From positions 79,610 to 143,609 of the forward strand of contig CANQJO010000005.1 in the NCBI GenBank assembly GCA_947624255.1: DNA of 64,000 nt. Reading direction: 5' to 3'. The translations under genes were made by a program, and so were the position numbers. Each line of letters opens with the position of its first letter. Positions within the stretch are counted from its first letter, which is position 1. The notes beneath the pieces are model-generated. The model was given only the letters and a program-made list of their open reading frames with translations, did not search any database and had not been told where the DNA came from. Positions 1-9,785 of this stretch are shown one piece after another. The DNA comes from an uncultured Ruminococcus sp. (lineage in GTDB: Bacteria; Bacillota; Clostridia; Oscillospirales; Ruminococcaceae).

Positions 1-638
1 TCTGAATTGATCTCAATTGTATATTGAGCGGGTTTACCGCTTTTCAGCAGATCCAGATCAGCCTGCAATGCGGCTTCTGCATTTTCCTTGTCCTTGCGTA
101 TTTCCACATCGGTTTTTCCACGTATTGTCCAGTCAGGCTCATCCGCATGATGAAGATGATGCCAATAGTGCGTGCAAAAGATATATCGTCCCTGCACGTC
201 CTTCATGTAAATATTTGAGGGGAGCGCACGCAGAATTGACTCCATTTCCTCATATGTGACAGAATCCTTAAACCGTATCGCATTGTCGATACGGTGCATC
301 ACAAGTTTTTGCTGAAACGGCATTTGCAGGCAATCCACTGCCCCCATTTCCAGAAATGAAAGCTCCCGTTCCGTAAGATCCTGCCCGGTCACAAGCAGCA
401 AAGCCGTCATGGCAAATTTGGCATTATCCCGCAGCATACACATCAATTCCGCAACAGCATCATCCTCCGAGGCAAGCAATATCGCATCCACCGGAATTTG
501 TCCGTCATTGAGAAATTGCATAACTGCACGCAGATCGTTGTTTTCTGTAATGTGGTAGTCTTCCTTTAGCATTTCCCGCAGTTCTTCACGGATCTTAGGA
601 TCTTGTATTACCGACAACAGCATTTTTTTTGCTGACAC
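1..638 (-). CDS. Partial receiver-like/PAS signalling protein (C-terminus outside window)
   Basis: An open frame runs from a GTG at 638 to the window edge, about 212 codons, with no stop inside the window. A strong AAAGGAGGG lies about 8 bases upstream of the GTG. Residues about 4-125 have the length and alternating pattern of a response-regulator receiver, but the usual phospho-acceptor Asp is replaced (the strand reads DAILLASEDD), so it may be a degenerate receiver. Residues about 135-212 look like the start of a PAS domain (MKDVQGRYIFC, then GKTDVEI). Receiver-PAS proteins of this kind usually end in a GGDEF, EAL or kinase module, which cannot be seen here. Output function is therefore unknown. 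Confidence 0.7.
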   Translation of the reverse strand, partial: MSAKKMLLSVIQDPKIREELREMLKEDYHITENNDLRAVMQFLNDGQIPVDAILLASEDDAVAELMCMLRDNAKFAMTALLLVTGQDLTERELSFLEMGAVDCLQMPFQQKLVMHRIDNAIRFKDSVTYEEMESILRALPSNIYMKDVQGRYIFCTHYWHHLHHADEPDWTIRGKTDVEIRKDKENAEAALQADLDLLKSGKPAQYTIEINS

Positions 639-895
639 TGCTATTCCCTCCTTTGAAATGATCTCCATAGCAGAATATAAGTATATTATATCACAAGATC
701 CCGGTCAAGTCAATGACATCAGCATTCATTTTAGTTATTTTTATGTCATTTTATTTTACGACCTTCCGAAAATTTTTTCTCGTCCAAATTTGTGCAAAAT
801 AACGAAATTTGTATTATCCAATCGTATAATATGACAATTCTATTGAAATCATCGGAATTTTATATTATAATACATTATGAAAGGAAGTATAATAC

Positions 896-2302
896 ATGGA
901 AGAAAAAGAAAACGATAATCCTTTAGGAACAGAATCGGTGACGAAGCTCATGGTAAAGTTTGCAGCTCCGAGTATTGTGGGAATGCTTGTGAGTGCGCTT
1001 TACAACATCGTGGATCAGCTTTTCATCGGTCAGAAGATAGGTCAATTGGGAAATGCGGCTACAAATATAGCATTCCCGTTTTCCACCGGCTGTATCGCTC
1101 TTGCATTGCTTTTCGGTATCGGCGGCGCTTCATGTTTCAATCTTGCTCTCGGCATGAATGACAAAAAGCGTGCCGGATATTATGCAGGAAACGCCTTTAC
1201 TATGCTTGTGGTAAGCGGAGTGGTTCTCGGAGCAATAACGCTGACATTCCTTACGCCGCTGCTGAAACTTTTCGGCTCACCGGCAGATGTTATGCCGTAT
1301 GCGCAGGATTATGTGAGTATAACGGCTATCGGATTTCCGTTTCTGATAATATCAACGGGCGGAGGTCATCTTATCCGTGCTGACGGAAGTCCCGGCATGA
1401 CAATGATACTCAACCTTGTAGGAGCAGTCGTAAATACGATACTTGATGCGTTATTCGTTCTTGTTTTCAACTGGGGAATGTCCGGTGCGGCAATAGCAAC
1501 AGTAATAGGACAGTTTGTTTCAACAGTGCTTGTAGTGATATATGTATTCAGATACAAGACCATAAAATTAGAGAAAAGGCATTTTGTTCCGAAGAGACAT
1601 ACGATAAGCCGTGTAGCATCTATCGGTATGGCATCATTTTTTAACCAGATCGCAATAGGTATCGTTCAGGTCGTTCTGAACAATTCGCTGAAGCATTACG
1701 GGGCTATGTCCGAATACGGTGATTCTGAGCCTATTGCCTGTGCAGGGATCGTCATGAAGGTAAACATGATAGTGTTCTCTGTAGTGATAGGACTTGCTCA
1801 GGGAACACAGCCCATTGAGAGCTACAATTACGGGGCACGCCGCTATGACAGAGTAAAACAGGCATATTTGCAGGCTGTGAAAGCGGGAGCTGCAATATCA
1901 GTGCTTGCATTCTTGTTTTTTCAGTTATTTCCCGGACAGATACTCTCGCTTTTCGGAAAAGGCAGCGAGACATATTATGATTTCGGAGAAAAATTTTTCA
2001 GGATATTCCTGTTTTTCACATGGATAAACTGTCTCCAGCCGATCACATCTACTTTTTTCACGTCCATAGGCAAACCGATAAAAGGATTTTTCCTTTCCCT
2101 GACGAGGCAGATACTGTTCTTTGTGCCGATATTACTGATATTGCCGATATTCTTCGGAATAGACGGCATAATATACACAGGTCCCATAGCCGATCTTCTT
2201 TCGGCAGTGGTAGCGATATCACTGGCAGTATATGAGTTCCGGAACATGAAAAAGCTCGCAGGAGAAAGCGGTGCCGCCGCAATATCGGAAAACATAACGT
2301 AA
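896..2302 (+). CDS. MATE family multidrug/Na+ antiporter
   Basis: A 468-residue integral membrane protein with about 12 hydrophobic segments and the MATE fold signature near the N-terminus (ALYNIVDQLFIGQKIG) and an equivalent segment in the second half. MATE proteins export cationic drugs or metabolites using a Na+ or H+ gradient. Length matches the family (about 440-470). The ATG is preceded by GAAAGGAAG at good distance. It stands alone: the gene to the left is divergent and a new promoter follows at 2335. The substrate cannot be read from sequence. Confidence 0.93.
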   Translation: MEEKENDNPLGTESVTKLMVKFAAPSIVGMLVSALYNIVDQLFIGQKIGQLGNAATNIAFPFSTGCIALALLFGIGGASCFNLALGMNDKKRAGYYAGNAFTMLVVSGVVLGAITLTFLTPLLKLFGSPADVMPYAQDYVSITAIGFPFLIISTGGGHLIRADGSPGMTMILNLVGAVVNTILDALFVLVFNWGMSGAAIATVIGQFVSTVLVVIYVFRYKTIKLEKRHFVPKRHTISRVASIGMASFFNQIAIGIVQVVLNNSLKHYGAMSEYGDSEPIACAGIVMKVNMIVFSVVIGLAQGTQPIESYNYGARRYDRVKQAYLQAVKAGAAISVLAFLFFQLFPGQILSLFGKGSETYYDFGEKFFRIFLFFTWINCLQPITSTFFTSIGKPIKGFFLSLTRQILFFVPILLILPIFFGIDGIIYTGPIADLLSAVVAISLAVYEFRNMKKLAGESGAAAISENIT

Positions 2303-2334
2303 ACTTGTTAAAATAAAAATATTTATTTTTTCTA

Positions 2335-2363
2335 TTGATTTAAACATCAATATTTGATATAAT
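2335..2363 (+). promoter_or_regulatory. Sigma-A type promoter upstream of candidate sRNA and tRNA-Gln
   Basis: TTGATT at 2335-2340 and TATAAT at 2358-2363 are separated by exactly 17 bases. No protein gene follows within 400 bases, so the promoter serves the structured RNA at 2370-2468 and/or tRNA-Gln. Confidence 0.65.
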
Positions 2364-2369
2364 ATTATA

Positions 2370-2468
2370 TATGATTCTTTAAGCAGACCAAAATTCGCAT
2401 ACAGAAGACGCTGATTCTTCTGTATGGTCTGCCTGATGCACAGCCGGTCGGGAACGGTCGGCTTTTTA
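2370..2468 (+). ncRNA. Candidate small structured RNA or tRNA-Gln leader
   Basis: Directly after the promoter at 2335-2363 lies a long hairpin. GCAGACC (2383-2389) pairs with GGTCTGC (2426-2432), and inside it ATACAGAA (2399-2406) pairs with TTCTGTAT (2418-2425). A second GC-rich stem, AGCCG (2442-2446) with CGGCT (2459-2463), ends in a T-run and looks like an intrinsic terminator. No convincing ORF lies within. It could be an independent sRNA of about 100 nt or an attenuated leader of the tRNA that begins 16 bases later. I do not recognise the family. Confidence 0.45.
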
Positions 2469-2483
2469 AAAGTACATTCATTC

Positions 2484-2558
2484 TGGGGTATAGCCAAGCG
2501 GTAAGGCAACAGACTTTGACTCTGTCATTCGCTGGTTCAAATCCAGCTGCTCCAACCA
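2484..2558 (+). tRNA. tRNA-Gln (anticodon TTG)
   Basis: A full cloverleaf of 75 nt with encoded CCA. Acceptor TGGGGTA pairs with TGCTCCA. The anticodon stem ACAGA/TCTGT encloses loop CTTTGAC with anticodon TTG. The T arm is GCTGG TTCAAAT CCAGC. The discriminator base is A. Confidence 0.95.
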
Positions 2559-2560
2559 TC

Positions 2561-2620
2561 CGGCAGCATCGCATAGATCGGTGCTGCCGTAAAAAATGTG
2601 AGAGATACTCTCTTTTTTTT
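2561..2620 (+). terminator. Tandem intrinsic terminators after tRNA-Gln
   Basis: CGGCAGCA (2561-2568) pairs with TGCTGCCG (2582-2589). Ten bases later GAGAG (2600-2604) pairs with CTCTC (2608-2612), followed by eight T. Together they end the tRNA transcript. Confidence 0.75.
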
Positions 2621-2814
2621 CGTCTAATGATTATACGGGGATCTTCACGGGAATATCCGGTTCTGCCCGATGATTATCATTTATCCGGAGATCTGCGAGC
2701 GGCTCAATTGCAAAATACACAACAGATGACGACAATTTTTTCGTACAGAAAGCATAGGTGAGTATATTCGGTTTGCAGCAGATGCCGTGATCCTCCGGTG
2801 AGAAAGGTGAAGCC

Positions 2815-5193
2815 ATGCAGTCTCTTATTTTTTCAATTCTTATTCCGGTATGCAGCTACATTCTGACGCTTATGCTCATAACAGAGCATCTTGTTTCTCC
2901 TGACAGCGATCCCAAGGCAGCAAAACAAAAAAAAGAGAAAAAAGCTCATGATCCCGGGATGACAAGGGCGACACGCCGAGCGACGGCCGTATTTTTCATA
3001 GAATTATGTGTATTCGTAATTTTGAGTATAGTATCTCAGCGGCTGATGTACAGTGACGGATACCGGATCCCCGGGGCGGCATTGACTGTTTCCGGAATAC
3101 TGCCGTTTGCAGCCGTTATTGCTCCCTACTGCACAAAAAATAAAAGGTTGGCTGCGCTCATAAAGCATACGGCGGTATGTGCTTTTGTACTGCTTATTGC
3201 AGAGGTGATCGTTTTCAACGGTAAGAGTTTAACGACCAAAAATACTAATATGATCTATATTTCCGAAAGTCTCACCTTTGACGGAGATATCTCTGAAAAC
3301 GGGACAAGCCTTGTGGTCTCCGGGAACGGTACGATCACGCTGGATAACATTCCGGAAAATACAAATGCGCTGATGCTTGACGTTCATCAAGAGGAAAATT
3401 ATGAGGCATACCATGAGAGCCGTCCGTATTATTGCGAGGTCCTTATTAAGGACGAGGCGTGGGCCGACTCATATATGACCGTTCAGAGCAAATACCTTAT
3501 GTCCATTGACAAAAATGCCGATTTCTCGTTTTACCCGTATGGAGATGTGATCTCGCTTCAGCTCAGATTCAGTGATATTGCAGATCCGGTTACGATCAGC
3601 GGGATACGTGCGGTGAGTGCGATACCGTTCAAATTTTCAAATCTGAGATATTTTGTGCTGCTTTCATTCCTGGTACTGATATTTGCGGCAAAGGATCTTG
3701 AGCTTTACAAGATAACCTTCGATCAGCGCAAAAGATCTCATACGATCGCAGTATGGATCATGGTGGTTCTTTGTACGTCTTCGGCTCTTGTATTATTCAA
3801 GCCCGGAGAGAAAATGTTCAAATATGAAAGGGATATAAAGCATTTGGAAAGTCCCTATGCCATGACCTTTGACGCTTTCATGCATAAGCAGGTCAGTCTT
3901 GATTACGATGCCGAGCCTGCTCTTGAGGAGCTTAAAAATCCCTATGATCCCGGGGAACGCTACGATTCCGGAGTATTTTATCTCTTTGATTACTCCTACC
4001 ATGACGGAAAATATTACTGCTATTTTGGAGCTACTCCTGTTCTGACGCTGTTTTTCCCGGCATATCTGCTTACCGGTAAGATACCTACCGTGCCTATGGT
4101 GAACGCATTTTTCGGGACACTTGCCATATTCATGTTCTGTATGGCTTTGCTTGCCATGACAAGAGTGATCGCTCCTCGTGCAAATCTGCTGCTCCTGCTC
4201 GGAGCTATGCCTGCGGGAACGGCGTGCATCGGAGTGCTTTATGCTCTCAACTTTGCTGATATGTACTGCGTTCCTCTTGTTTCGGGGTTGACGTTCCTGT
4301 TCCTTTGCCTGTGGCTTGGATTCGCAGCAATATCAGCGAAGAAAAGCATCAACAGAATGCTGCTTCTTGTGTTCAGTTCTGTCTCTCTTGTGCTGTGTGT
4401 CGGCTCACGTCCGGGAATGGCACTCTGCTCGGCGGTTCTCGTGCCTTTTTTCCTGAGAATACTTTCGGACAAAAAGCAGAAACTCTCGTACCGCCTGAAA
4501 CAGGCTTGCTGCTTTGTAGTGCCGCTCATGATCGGAGCTTTCATCATCATGTGGTACAACGCCGCACGTTTCGGCTCGCCGTTTGATTTCGGAGCAAAAT
4601 ACCAGCTGACAGTAAGCGATATCCATGCCAATAAGGTAAGATTTGCGGATATTCCGGCAGTGCTGTATCATTATTTCTTCATGCCGCCGAGAGTAAGGAG
4701 TACTTTCCCGTTCTTTGATATGCAGGAGGCCGTACTTGGAAATTACGGTAAACATACCTATGTATTTCATAGGCTGTCAGCCTTTGCAAATCCGATGATA
4801 CTCCTCGGTGTGCTGCTCGTTCCCATGGTAATGAAACACCGTGGAAACACGCTTGCTTTCGGAGCATCAAGGCATAGCAGGAATGCATTCTATATTATCT
4901 GCATTTTTACGGCATTATTTATTGCATGGCAGGATTTCGGTCTGGGAGGCGTGATACAGCGGTATGTGATCGACATCATGCCGCTTATGACTGTCTGCTC
5001 GATATTTGTTCTGCTGAGACTGAACGCATTTCCCTCACGGAGAAAATATTTCTACACGATATCATCAGCTTCAATGCTGATGACATTCGCTATAAACTGG
5101 CTCGTTACTCTGACAAACAGGACGGGCAATATACATCTCAGAAATCCGGAGCTTCTTGAAACTCTTGAGGATCTCGTTATATTCTGGCAATAA
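2815..5193 (+). CDS. Large polytopic membrane protein, GT-C glycosyltransferase-like
   Basis: 792 residues. The N-terminus has several membrane helices and a charged stretch (about 30-50). An extracytoplasmic beta-rich domain follows (about 140-265), then a block of about ten further helices (about 280-775). The multi-helix layout with an extracytoplasmic loop beginning [16 protein letters not shown] resembles lipid-linked-sugar GT-C transferases, but I see no certain catalytic motif. AAAGGTGAAGCC precedes the ATG. It is followed closely by an FAD oxidoreductase and a GtrA protein, so a role in envelope or exopolysaccharide glycosylation is inferred from context. Family assignment is tentative. 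Confidence 0.7.
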   Translation: MQSLIFSILIPVCSYILTLMLITEHLVSPDSDPKAAKQKKEKKAHDPGMTRATRRATAVFFIELCVFVILSIVSQRLMYSDGYRIPGAALTVSGILPFAAVIAPYCTKNKRLAALIKHTAVCAFVLLIAEVIVFNGKSLTTKNTNMIYISESLTFDGDISENGTSLVVSGNGTITLDNIPENTNALMLDVHQEENYEAYHESRPYYCEVLIKDEAWADSYMTVQSKYLMSIDKNADFSFYPYGDVISLQLRFSDIADPVTISGIRAVSAIPFKFSNLRYFVLLSFLVLIFAAKDLELYKITFDQRKRSHTIAVWIMVVLCTSSALVLFKPGEKMFKYERDIKHLESPYAMTFDAFMHKQVSLDYDAEPALEELKNPYDPGERYDSGVFYLFDYSYHDGKYYCYFGATPVLTLFFPAYLLTGKIPTVPMVNAFFGTLAIFMFCMALLAMTRVIAPRANLLLLLGAMPAGTACIGVLYALNFADMYCVPLVSGLTFLFLCLWLGFAAISAKKSINRMLLLVFSSVSLVLCVGSRPGMALCSAVLVPFFLRILSDKKQKLSYRLKQACCFVVPLMIGAFIIMWYNAARFGSPFDFGAKYQLTVSDIHANKVRFADIPAVLYHYFFMPPRVRSTFPFFDMQEAVLGNYGKHTYVFHRLSAFANPMILLGVLLVPMVMKHRGNTLAFGASRHSRNAFYIICIFTALFIAWQDFGLGGVIQRYVIDIMPLMTVCSIFVLLRLNAFPSRRKYFYTISSASMLMTFAINWLVTLTNRTGNIHLRNPELLETLEDLVIFWQ

Positions 5194-5215
5194 AATTCAG
5201 AAAGGAATATGTGGA

Positions 5216-6769
5216 ATGAAAAAGGTAATTATCATCGGTGCAGGTCCTGCGGGACTGACAGCAGCATATGAACTGCTCAAAGATAAAACAGGCGAATACG
5301 ACGTTGAAATACTTGAAGAGACAGAAGCTATCGGCGGTATCTCCCAAACCGTACGCTATAACGGCAACCGTATGGATATCGGCGGTCACAGATTTTTCTC
5401 TAAGGACGATCGTGTAATGGAGTGGTGGCAGAACATGATGCCCCGTCAGGGAAAGCCCTCCTTCGATGATATAAAACTGAAACGCCGGAAAAAGCTCTCA
5501 CCCGGCGGTCCCGACCCGGAGGTGACGGATCGTGTAATGCTTGTACGTCAGAGAGTTTCACGCATCTACTATAATAAAAAATTCTTTGACTATCCCGTTA
5601 CCATGAAAAAAGAGACCATCCGGAATATGGGATTTGTCACCACGATGAAGGCAGGTTTCAGCTATATGAGATCGGCTGTGGCAAAGCTGCCGGAGACTTC
5701 TCTTGAAAACTTCTATATCAATCGTTTCGGCAGAAAGCTCTACTCCATGTTCTTTGAGGGCTACACCGAGAAGCTCTGGGGCAGACATCCTCGTGAGATC
5801 TCGGCAGACTGGGGATCACAGCGTGTAAAGGGACTCTCTATCCGTGCGGTGCTAAAGGATATGCTTACCAAAAACAAAAAAGATAACAAAAATGTCGAGA
5901 CATCGCTTATCGAGGAATTCTACTATCCCAAATTCGGTCCCGGTCAGCTCTGGGAGACTACTGCTGAGGAGGTAAAGGCTCTGGGAGGAAAGATCCTCAT
6001 GAACAGCAAAGTTACAGGCATTACTACAGACGGCAGCGGAAAGATCGTCAGCGTGACGTACGAAAGAGACGGCGCTCCCGTTACCGAGGAGGCAGATGTG
6101 TTCATGTCCTCAATGCCGGTAAAGGATCTTATTGCAGGAATGAACGATGTTCCCGAAGATCTCAGATATATTGCAAACGGACTTCCTTACCGTGACTTTG
6201 TGACAGTAGGACTTCTTGTAAAGAAGCTTGATCTCAAAAACGAGACAGATATCCGGACTCTTGGAAATATTGTTCCCGACTGCTGGATATACGTTCAGGA
6301 TACCGGCGTAAAACTGGGCAGAATACAGATATTCAACAACTGGTCGCCCTATATGGTGAAAGATGCCGAAAATACGGTGTGGATCGGTCTTGAGTATTTC
6401 TGCAACGAGGGCGACGGTTTCTGGAGCATGGACGAAAAATCATGCGTAAAAACGGCAGTGCGTGAGCTTCTGAAAATGGGAGTTATCACAAAGGCATCGG
6501 ATGTTCTTGATTATCACAGAGAGAAGATAAAGAAAGCATATCCCGCATATTTTGACACATATTCCGAAATGGACAAGCTCGTTGATTATCTCAGCGGCTT
6601 TGAGAATCTCTACTGTATCGGCAGAAACGGTCAGCACCGTTACAACAATATGGATCACTCCATGGCTACGGCATTCGAGGCTGTTGACAACATAAAGAGC
6701 GGCAGAAAAGACAAGCAGAATGTCTGGAGCGTAAATACCGAAAAGGAATACCACGAGGAGAAAAAGTAA
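5216..6769 (+). CDS. NAD(P)/FAD-dependent oxidoreductase, amine-oxidase/UDP-sugar-mutase-like
   Basis: 517 residues from the ATG at 5216, preceded by AAAGGA; an upstream in-frame ATG would overlap the previous gene and lacks a clear ribosome site. The N-terminus carries the dinucleotide-binding motif [17 protein letters not shown] and GGISQTV. A C-terminal FAD-contact region reads [15 protein letters not shown]. Family members include UDP-galactopyranose mutase-like enzymes and protoporphyrinogen-oxidase-like proteins of polysaccharide loci. The stop codon overlaps the ATG of the GtrA gene, so they are translationally coupled. The likely job is sugar-nucleotide or lipid-linked sugar modification; the substrate is unknown. 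Confidence 0.85.
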   Translation: MKKVIIIGAGPAGLTAAYELLKDKTGEYDVEILEETEAIGGISQTVRYNGNRMDIGGHRFFSKDDRVMEWWQNMMPRQGKPSFDDIKLKRRKKLSPGGPDPEVTDRVMLVRQRVSRIYYNKKFFDYPVTMKKETIRNMGFVTTMKAGFSYMRSAVAKLPETSLENFYINRFGRKLYSMFFEGYTEKLWGRHPREISADWGSQRVKGLSIRAVLKDMLTKNKKDNKNVETSLIEEFYYPKFGPGQLWETTAEEVKALGGKILMNSKVTGITTDGSGKIVSVTYERDGAPVTEEADVFMSSMPVKDLIAGMNDVPEDLRYIANGLPYRDFVTVGLLVKKLDLKNETDIRTLGNIVPDCWIYVQDTGVKLGRIQIFNNWSPYMVKDAENTVWIGLEYFCNEGDGFWSMDEKSCVKTAVRELLKMGVITKASDVLDYHREKIKKAYPAYFDTYSEMDKLVDYLSGFENLYCIGRNGQHRYNNMDHSMATAFEAVDNIKSGRKDKQNVWSVNTEKEYHEEKK

Positions 6770-7248
6770 TGGAGAAAACCGATTTTCAGGAGGTCAGGGA
6801 GATCATAGCCTCACGGAAATTCGGGAGGCTTTTCTCGGGAGATACCGAAAATACACTGATACAGTTCTTTCGATATATTTTCGTGGGAGGAGCTGCCACG
6901 GTCGTTGACTGGGGAGCATCGGCACTGCTTTTCTATCTTGTTTTCGGACAAAACCATGCATCTCTTGCAAATGCGATATCCTTTGTTCTCGGATTGATAT
7001 TCAACTATGTGCTGAGTACATTCTGGATATTCCGCAGCTCCAAAATAAAATCAAGGCTTATGGAGTTTCTCGGCTTTGCGGCTATCGGTTTTGTGGGACT
7101 GCTCATGACCGTGGGCATAACCTACCTCTTTGAGCTATGGCTGGGCGATGTCACCGACTTGTTTCAGATACTTGCAAAGGTGGTCTCCACGGCGGCTGCA
7201 TTTTTCTGGAATTTTTTTGCAAGAAAGATACTGTTGTTCAGTAAATAA
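6769..7248 (+). CDS. GtrA family membrane protein
   Basis: 159 residues with four predicted helices. The GtrA signature region runs IQFFRYIFVGGAATVVDWG and later NAISFVLGLIFNYVLSTFWI with the conserved Asn and Trp. GtrA-like proteins are thought to flip polyprenyl-linked sugars across the membrane. The ATG overlaps the preceding stop (TAATG). It is the last gene of the three-gene glycosylation operon, with a terminator following at 7274. Confidence 0.9.
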   Translation: MEKTDFQEVREIIASRKFGRLFSGDTENTLIQFFRYIFVGGAATVVDWGASALLFYLVFGQNHASLANAISFVLGLIFNYVLSTFWIFRSSKIKSRLMEFLGFAAIGFVGLLMTVGITYLFELWLGDVTDLFQILAKVVSTAAAFFWNFFARKILLFSK

Positions 7249-7273
7249 TTGTACTCCTGATGCAGGGGTATAC

Positions 7274-7305
7274 AACGGCTGCTGCGCCCTGCGGCAGCCG
7301 TTTTT
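7274..7305 (+). terminator. Intrinsic terminator after gtrA-like gene
   Basis: AACGGCTGC (7274-7282) pairs with GCAGCCGTT (7294-7302), running into a T-run. It separates the glycosylation operon from the two-component genes. Confidence 0.8.
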
Positions 7306-7317
7306 GGGAGTGTTGAT

Positions 7318-7986
7318 ATGTCAAAAATACTGCTTGTGGAGGACGACAGAGGCATCGTCACCAATTTAACCGAATTTCTCCGCAGAGAGGGGTTTGAGGT
7401 AGAGTCTGCCTCAGGGCAAAAGGACGCTCTTGCTCTTGCGGATTCTGACAGCTTTGACCTTGTGCTGCTGGATATCTCCCTCTCTGACGGTAACGGATAT
7501 GCCGTATGTTCAGCAATAAAGCGAGATCACGGCATACCTGTGATCTTCCTTACTGCCTCGGGCGATGAATACAGCACTGTCACGGGATTTGATCTGGGAG
7601 CTGATGACTACATTTCAAAGCCTTTCCGTCCACGGGAGCTTGTATCACGTATAAAGAATATCCTTCGTCTGACGGGAGGCTCCGGCTCAATAGCTCAGCT
7701 TGGAGATGTCTCTGTGGATACGGTCAGGGGAGTTGCCATGAAAAACGGCATTGATCTTTATTTATCAGCGTTAGAGTACAGGCTGCTGCTTGTATTTATC
7801 AACAACAGAGGATCGGTGCTGAGCCGTAATCAGCTTCTGCGGTCGATCTGGGATTTCGCCGGCGAATTCGTCAATGATAACACACTGACCGTATATATAA
7901 AGCGTCTCAGAGAAAAAATAGAAGATGATCCGCAGAATCCGACGATAATCAAGACTGTCCGAGGACTCGGCTATAAGGTGGACTGA
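7318..7986 (+). CDS. OmpR/BceR-family response regulator
   Basis: 222 residues. The receiver domain (1-115) has the acidic pair E8/D9, phospho-acceptor D52 (VLLDISLSDG) and Lys in ISKPF. The winged-helix DNA-binding domain (about 125-222) ends VKTVRGLGYKVD, the classical OmpR C-terminus. The histidine kinase starts two bases after the stop, and ABC genes follow behind an OmpR-type direct repeat at 9014-9029. It therefore probably activates the transporter. Confidence 0.95.
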   Translation: MSKILLVEDDRGIVTNLTEFLRREGFEVESASGQKDALALADSDSFDLVLLDISLSDGNGYAVCSAIKRDHGIPVIFLTASGDEYSTVTGFDLGADDYISKPFRPRELVSRIKNILRLTGGSGSIAQLGDVSVDTVRGVAMKNGIDLYLSALEYRLLLVFINNRGSVLSRNQLLRSIWDFAGEFVNDNTLTVYIKRLREKIEDDPQNPTIIKTVRGLGYKVD

Positions 7987-7987
7987 T

Positions 7988-8986
7988 ATGAAGCTTAAGA
8001 AAAACCGTGAGGCAGCAATTTCCTTTGCGATATATTACATAGTGAGCGCTGCTGTGCTGATATATGCGTATTTTTTTCACCGTGATATGCTTGGAACTGC
8101 AGCGGTGATATGTTTTGTATTCACAGCGATCCACTACCTGACTACGTATGTGAGATACAGAGCGATACGCCGCCTTTCAAGCGAGCTCAACATGATACTG
8201 CACGGTGGTGCGACATTTTCTCCGAGTAATAAAGAGGGAGAGCTGTCTGTTCTGGAAACGGAGATATATAAAATGACAGTACGTCTGCGTGAACAGCAGC
8301 ATTGTCTTAAAAACGAAAAGGTCTACCTTGCCGATTCTCTTGCGGATATATCTCACCAGATAAGAACTCCGCTGACCTCTATAAATATTCTTGTTGCATT
8401 TCTTGATAATCCGGACATCACCTATGAACGCCGACGTGAGCTTATCAATGAGCTGTATGAGCTTTTATCACGGATAGACCGGCTGATAACAACACTGCTG
8501 AAAATATCAAAGCTCGATGCGGGAACGGTCGAATTTCGCAGGGAGAGGCTCTCTCTTCGTGAACTTGCCGAGCGCTCCTGCAAGCCGCTGCAAATACCAA
8601 TGGAGATACGCTGTCAGCATTTGTATATAAGCGGTGAGGGCAGCTTCACCGGAGATATACAGTGGACGTGTGAGGCTATCAGTAATATAGTGAAAAACTG
8701 CATGGAGCACACTCCCGACGGAGGAAAGATCACTATAGAAACGTCCGAAAATGCCCTGTACAGTGAGATCATCATAAGGGATAACGGCAGCGGCATTTTG
8801 CCTGAAGATCTGCCGAGGATCTTCGAGCGGTTCTATAAAGGAAGCGGCTCGGACGAAAAGAGCTTCGGTATAGGACTTGCTCTTGCACGAATGATAATCA
8901 CCGATCAGAACGGCAGCATAAAGGCTGAATCTCCTGCCGGCGGTGGAGCAAAATTCATCATAAAATTCTATAAGGGTGTCATCTGA
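7988..8986 (+). CDS. Intramembrane-sensing histidine kinase (BceS-like)
   Basis: 332 residues. Two N-terminal helices (about 10-30 and 36-55) have almost no extracytoplasmic loop, as in intramembrane-sensing kinases that depend on their ABC partner for sensing. The H-box is LADISHQIRTPLTSI, the N-box NIVKNCMEHTPDGG, and the ATP lid contains DNGSGILPEDLPRIFERFYK. All catalytic elements look intact. It lies between its regulator and the ABC genes, typical of peptide-antibiotic detoxification modules. Confidence 0.94.
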   Translation: MKLKKNREAAISFAIYYIVSAAVLIYAYFFHRDMLGTAAVICFVFTAIHYLTTYVRYRAIRRLSSELNMILHGGATFSPSNKEGELSVLETEIYKMTVRLREQQHCLKNEKVYLADSLADISHQIRTPLTSINILVAFLDNPDITYERRRELINELYELLSRIDRLITTLLKISKLDAGTVEFRRERLSLRELAERSCKPLQIPMEIRCQHLYISGEGSFTGDIQWTCEAISNIVKNCMEHTPDGGKITIETSENALYSEIIIRDNGSGILPEDLPRIFERFYKGSGSDEKSFGIGLALARMIITDQNGSIKAESPAGGGAKFIIKFYKGVI

Positions 8987-9013
8987 GAAAAGTGACGTTT
9001 TTGTTATTTTCAA

Positions 9014-9045
9014 GTCACCGTAGAGTCACAATTGCATGATATAAT
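9014..9045 (+). promoter_or_regulatory. Response-regulator site and promoter of the ABC transporter genes
   Basis: Two GTCAC repeats at 9014-9018 and 9025-9029 are spaced 11 bases start to start, one helical turn, as expected for an OmpR-family dimer. TATAAT follows at 9040-9045. A GTGAC in inverse orientation lies at 8992-8996. There is no good -35, which suits an activated promoter. Confidence 0.55.
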
Positions 9046-9101
9046 GTAGTACAGATGATAAATCTATCTGATGTTCAAACAAAAATGAAAGGAATGACGT
9101 T

Positions 9102-9785
9102 ATGGAGATCTTGGAGGTAAAAAATCTTTGCAAAATTTACGGCAAGGGTGAAAATGAAGTACGTGCGCTTGATGACGTATCATTCAAAGTCAGCAAGGGA
9201 GAGTTTGTTGCGATAATCGGTCCCTCCGGTTCGGGAAAATCAACGCTGCTCCACATACTTGGCGGAGTTGATAAACCGACAAGCGGTAAGGTCTGGATGG
9301 ACGGCAGCGATATCTACTCATTCAATGATGAGGAGCTTGCGATTTTCAGAAGACGGCAGGTAGGGCTTATCTATCAGTTTTACAATCTGATACCCGTGCT
9401 TGATGTTACGGAGAATATCACGCTTCCGGTGCTTATGGACGGTCAGAAAGTGAATCAGGCAAGGCTCAAGGAGCTGCTCGATATCCTCAAGCTCAACGGG
9501 CGTGAGAAGCATCTTCCCAATCAGCTTTCGGGCGGTCAGCAGCAGAGAGTTTCTATAGGGCGTGCTCTGATGAATGCTCCGGCGGTCGTGCTTGCGGACG
9601 AGCCTACAGGAAATCTTGACAGCAAGAACAGTCAGGAGATCGTTGATCTGTTGAAGCTGTCAAATGAAAAATATAACCAGACGCTCATTATAATCACTCA
9701 CGATGAGAAGATCGCTCTACAGGCAGACCGTGCCATTGTCATTGAGGACGGCAGGATCGCACGTGACGAGGTGATCCGCAAATGA
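9102..9785 (+). CDS. ABC transporter ATP-binding protein (MacB/BceA-like)
   Basis: 227 residues. Walker A is GPSGSGKST, Q-loop region RRRQVGLIYQFYNLIP, signature LSGGQQQR, Walker B VVLADEPTGNLD, and the switch His is in ITHDE. This subfamily works with FtsX-fold permeases. The stop overlaps the start of the permease by four bases. The partner kinase and regulator immediately upstream suggest antimicrobial-peptide sensing and resistance. Confidence 0.95.
   Translation: MEILEVKNLCKIYGKGENEVRALDDVSFKVSKGEFVAIIGPSGSGKSTLLHILGGVDKPTSGKVWMDGSDIYSFNDEELAIFRRRQVGLIYQFYNLIPVLDVTENITLPVLMDGQKVNQARLKELLDILKLNGREKHLPNQLSGGQQQRVSIGRALMNAPAVVLADEPTGNLDSKNSQEIVDLLKLSNEKYNQTLIIITHDEKIALQADRAIVIEDGRIARDEVIRK

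Noticed and set aside
17..259. Plus-strand ORFs at the left edge
   Set aside because: The minus strand carries a long open frame with a good start and domain sense; the plus ORFs are its shadows.
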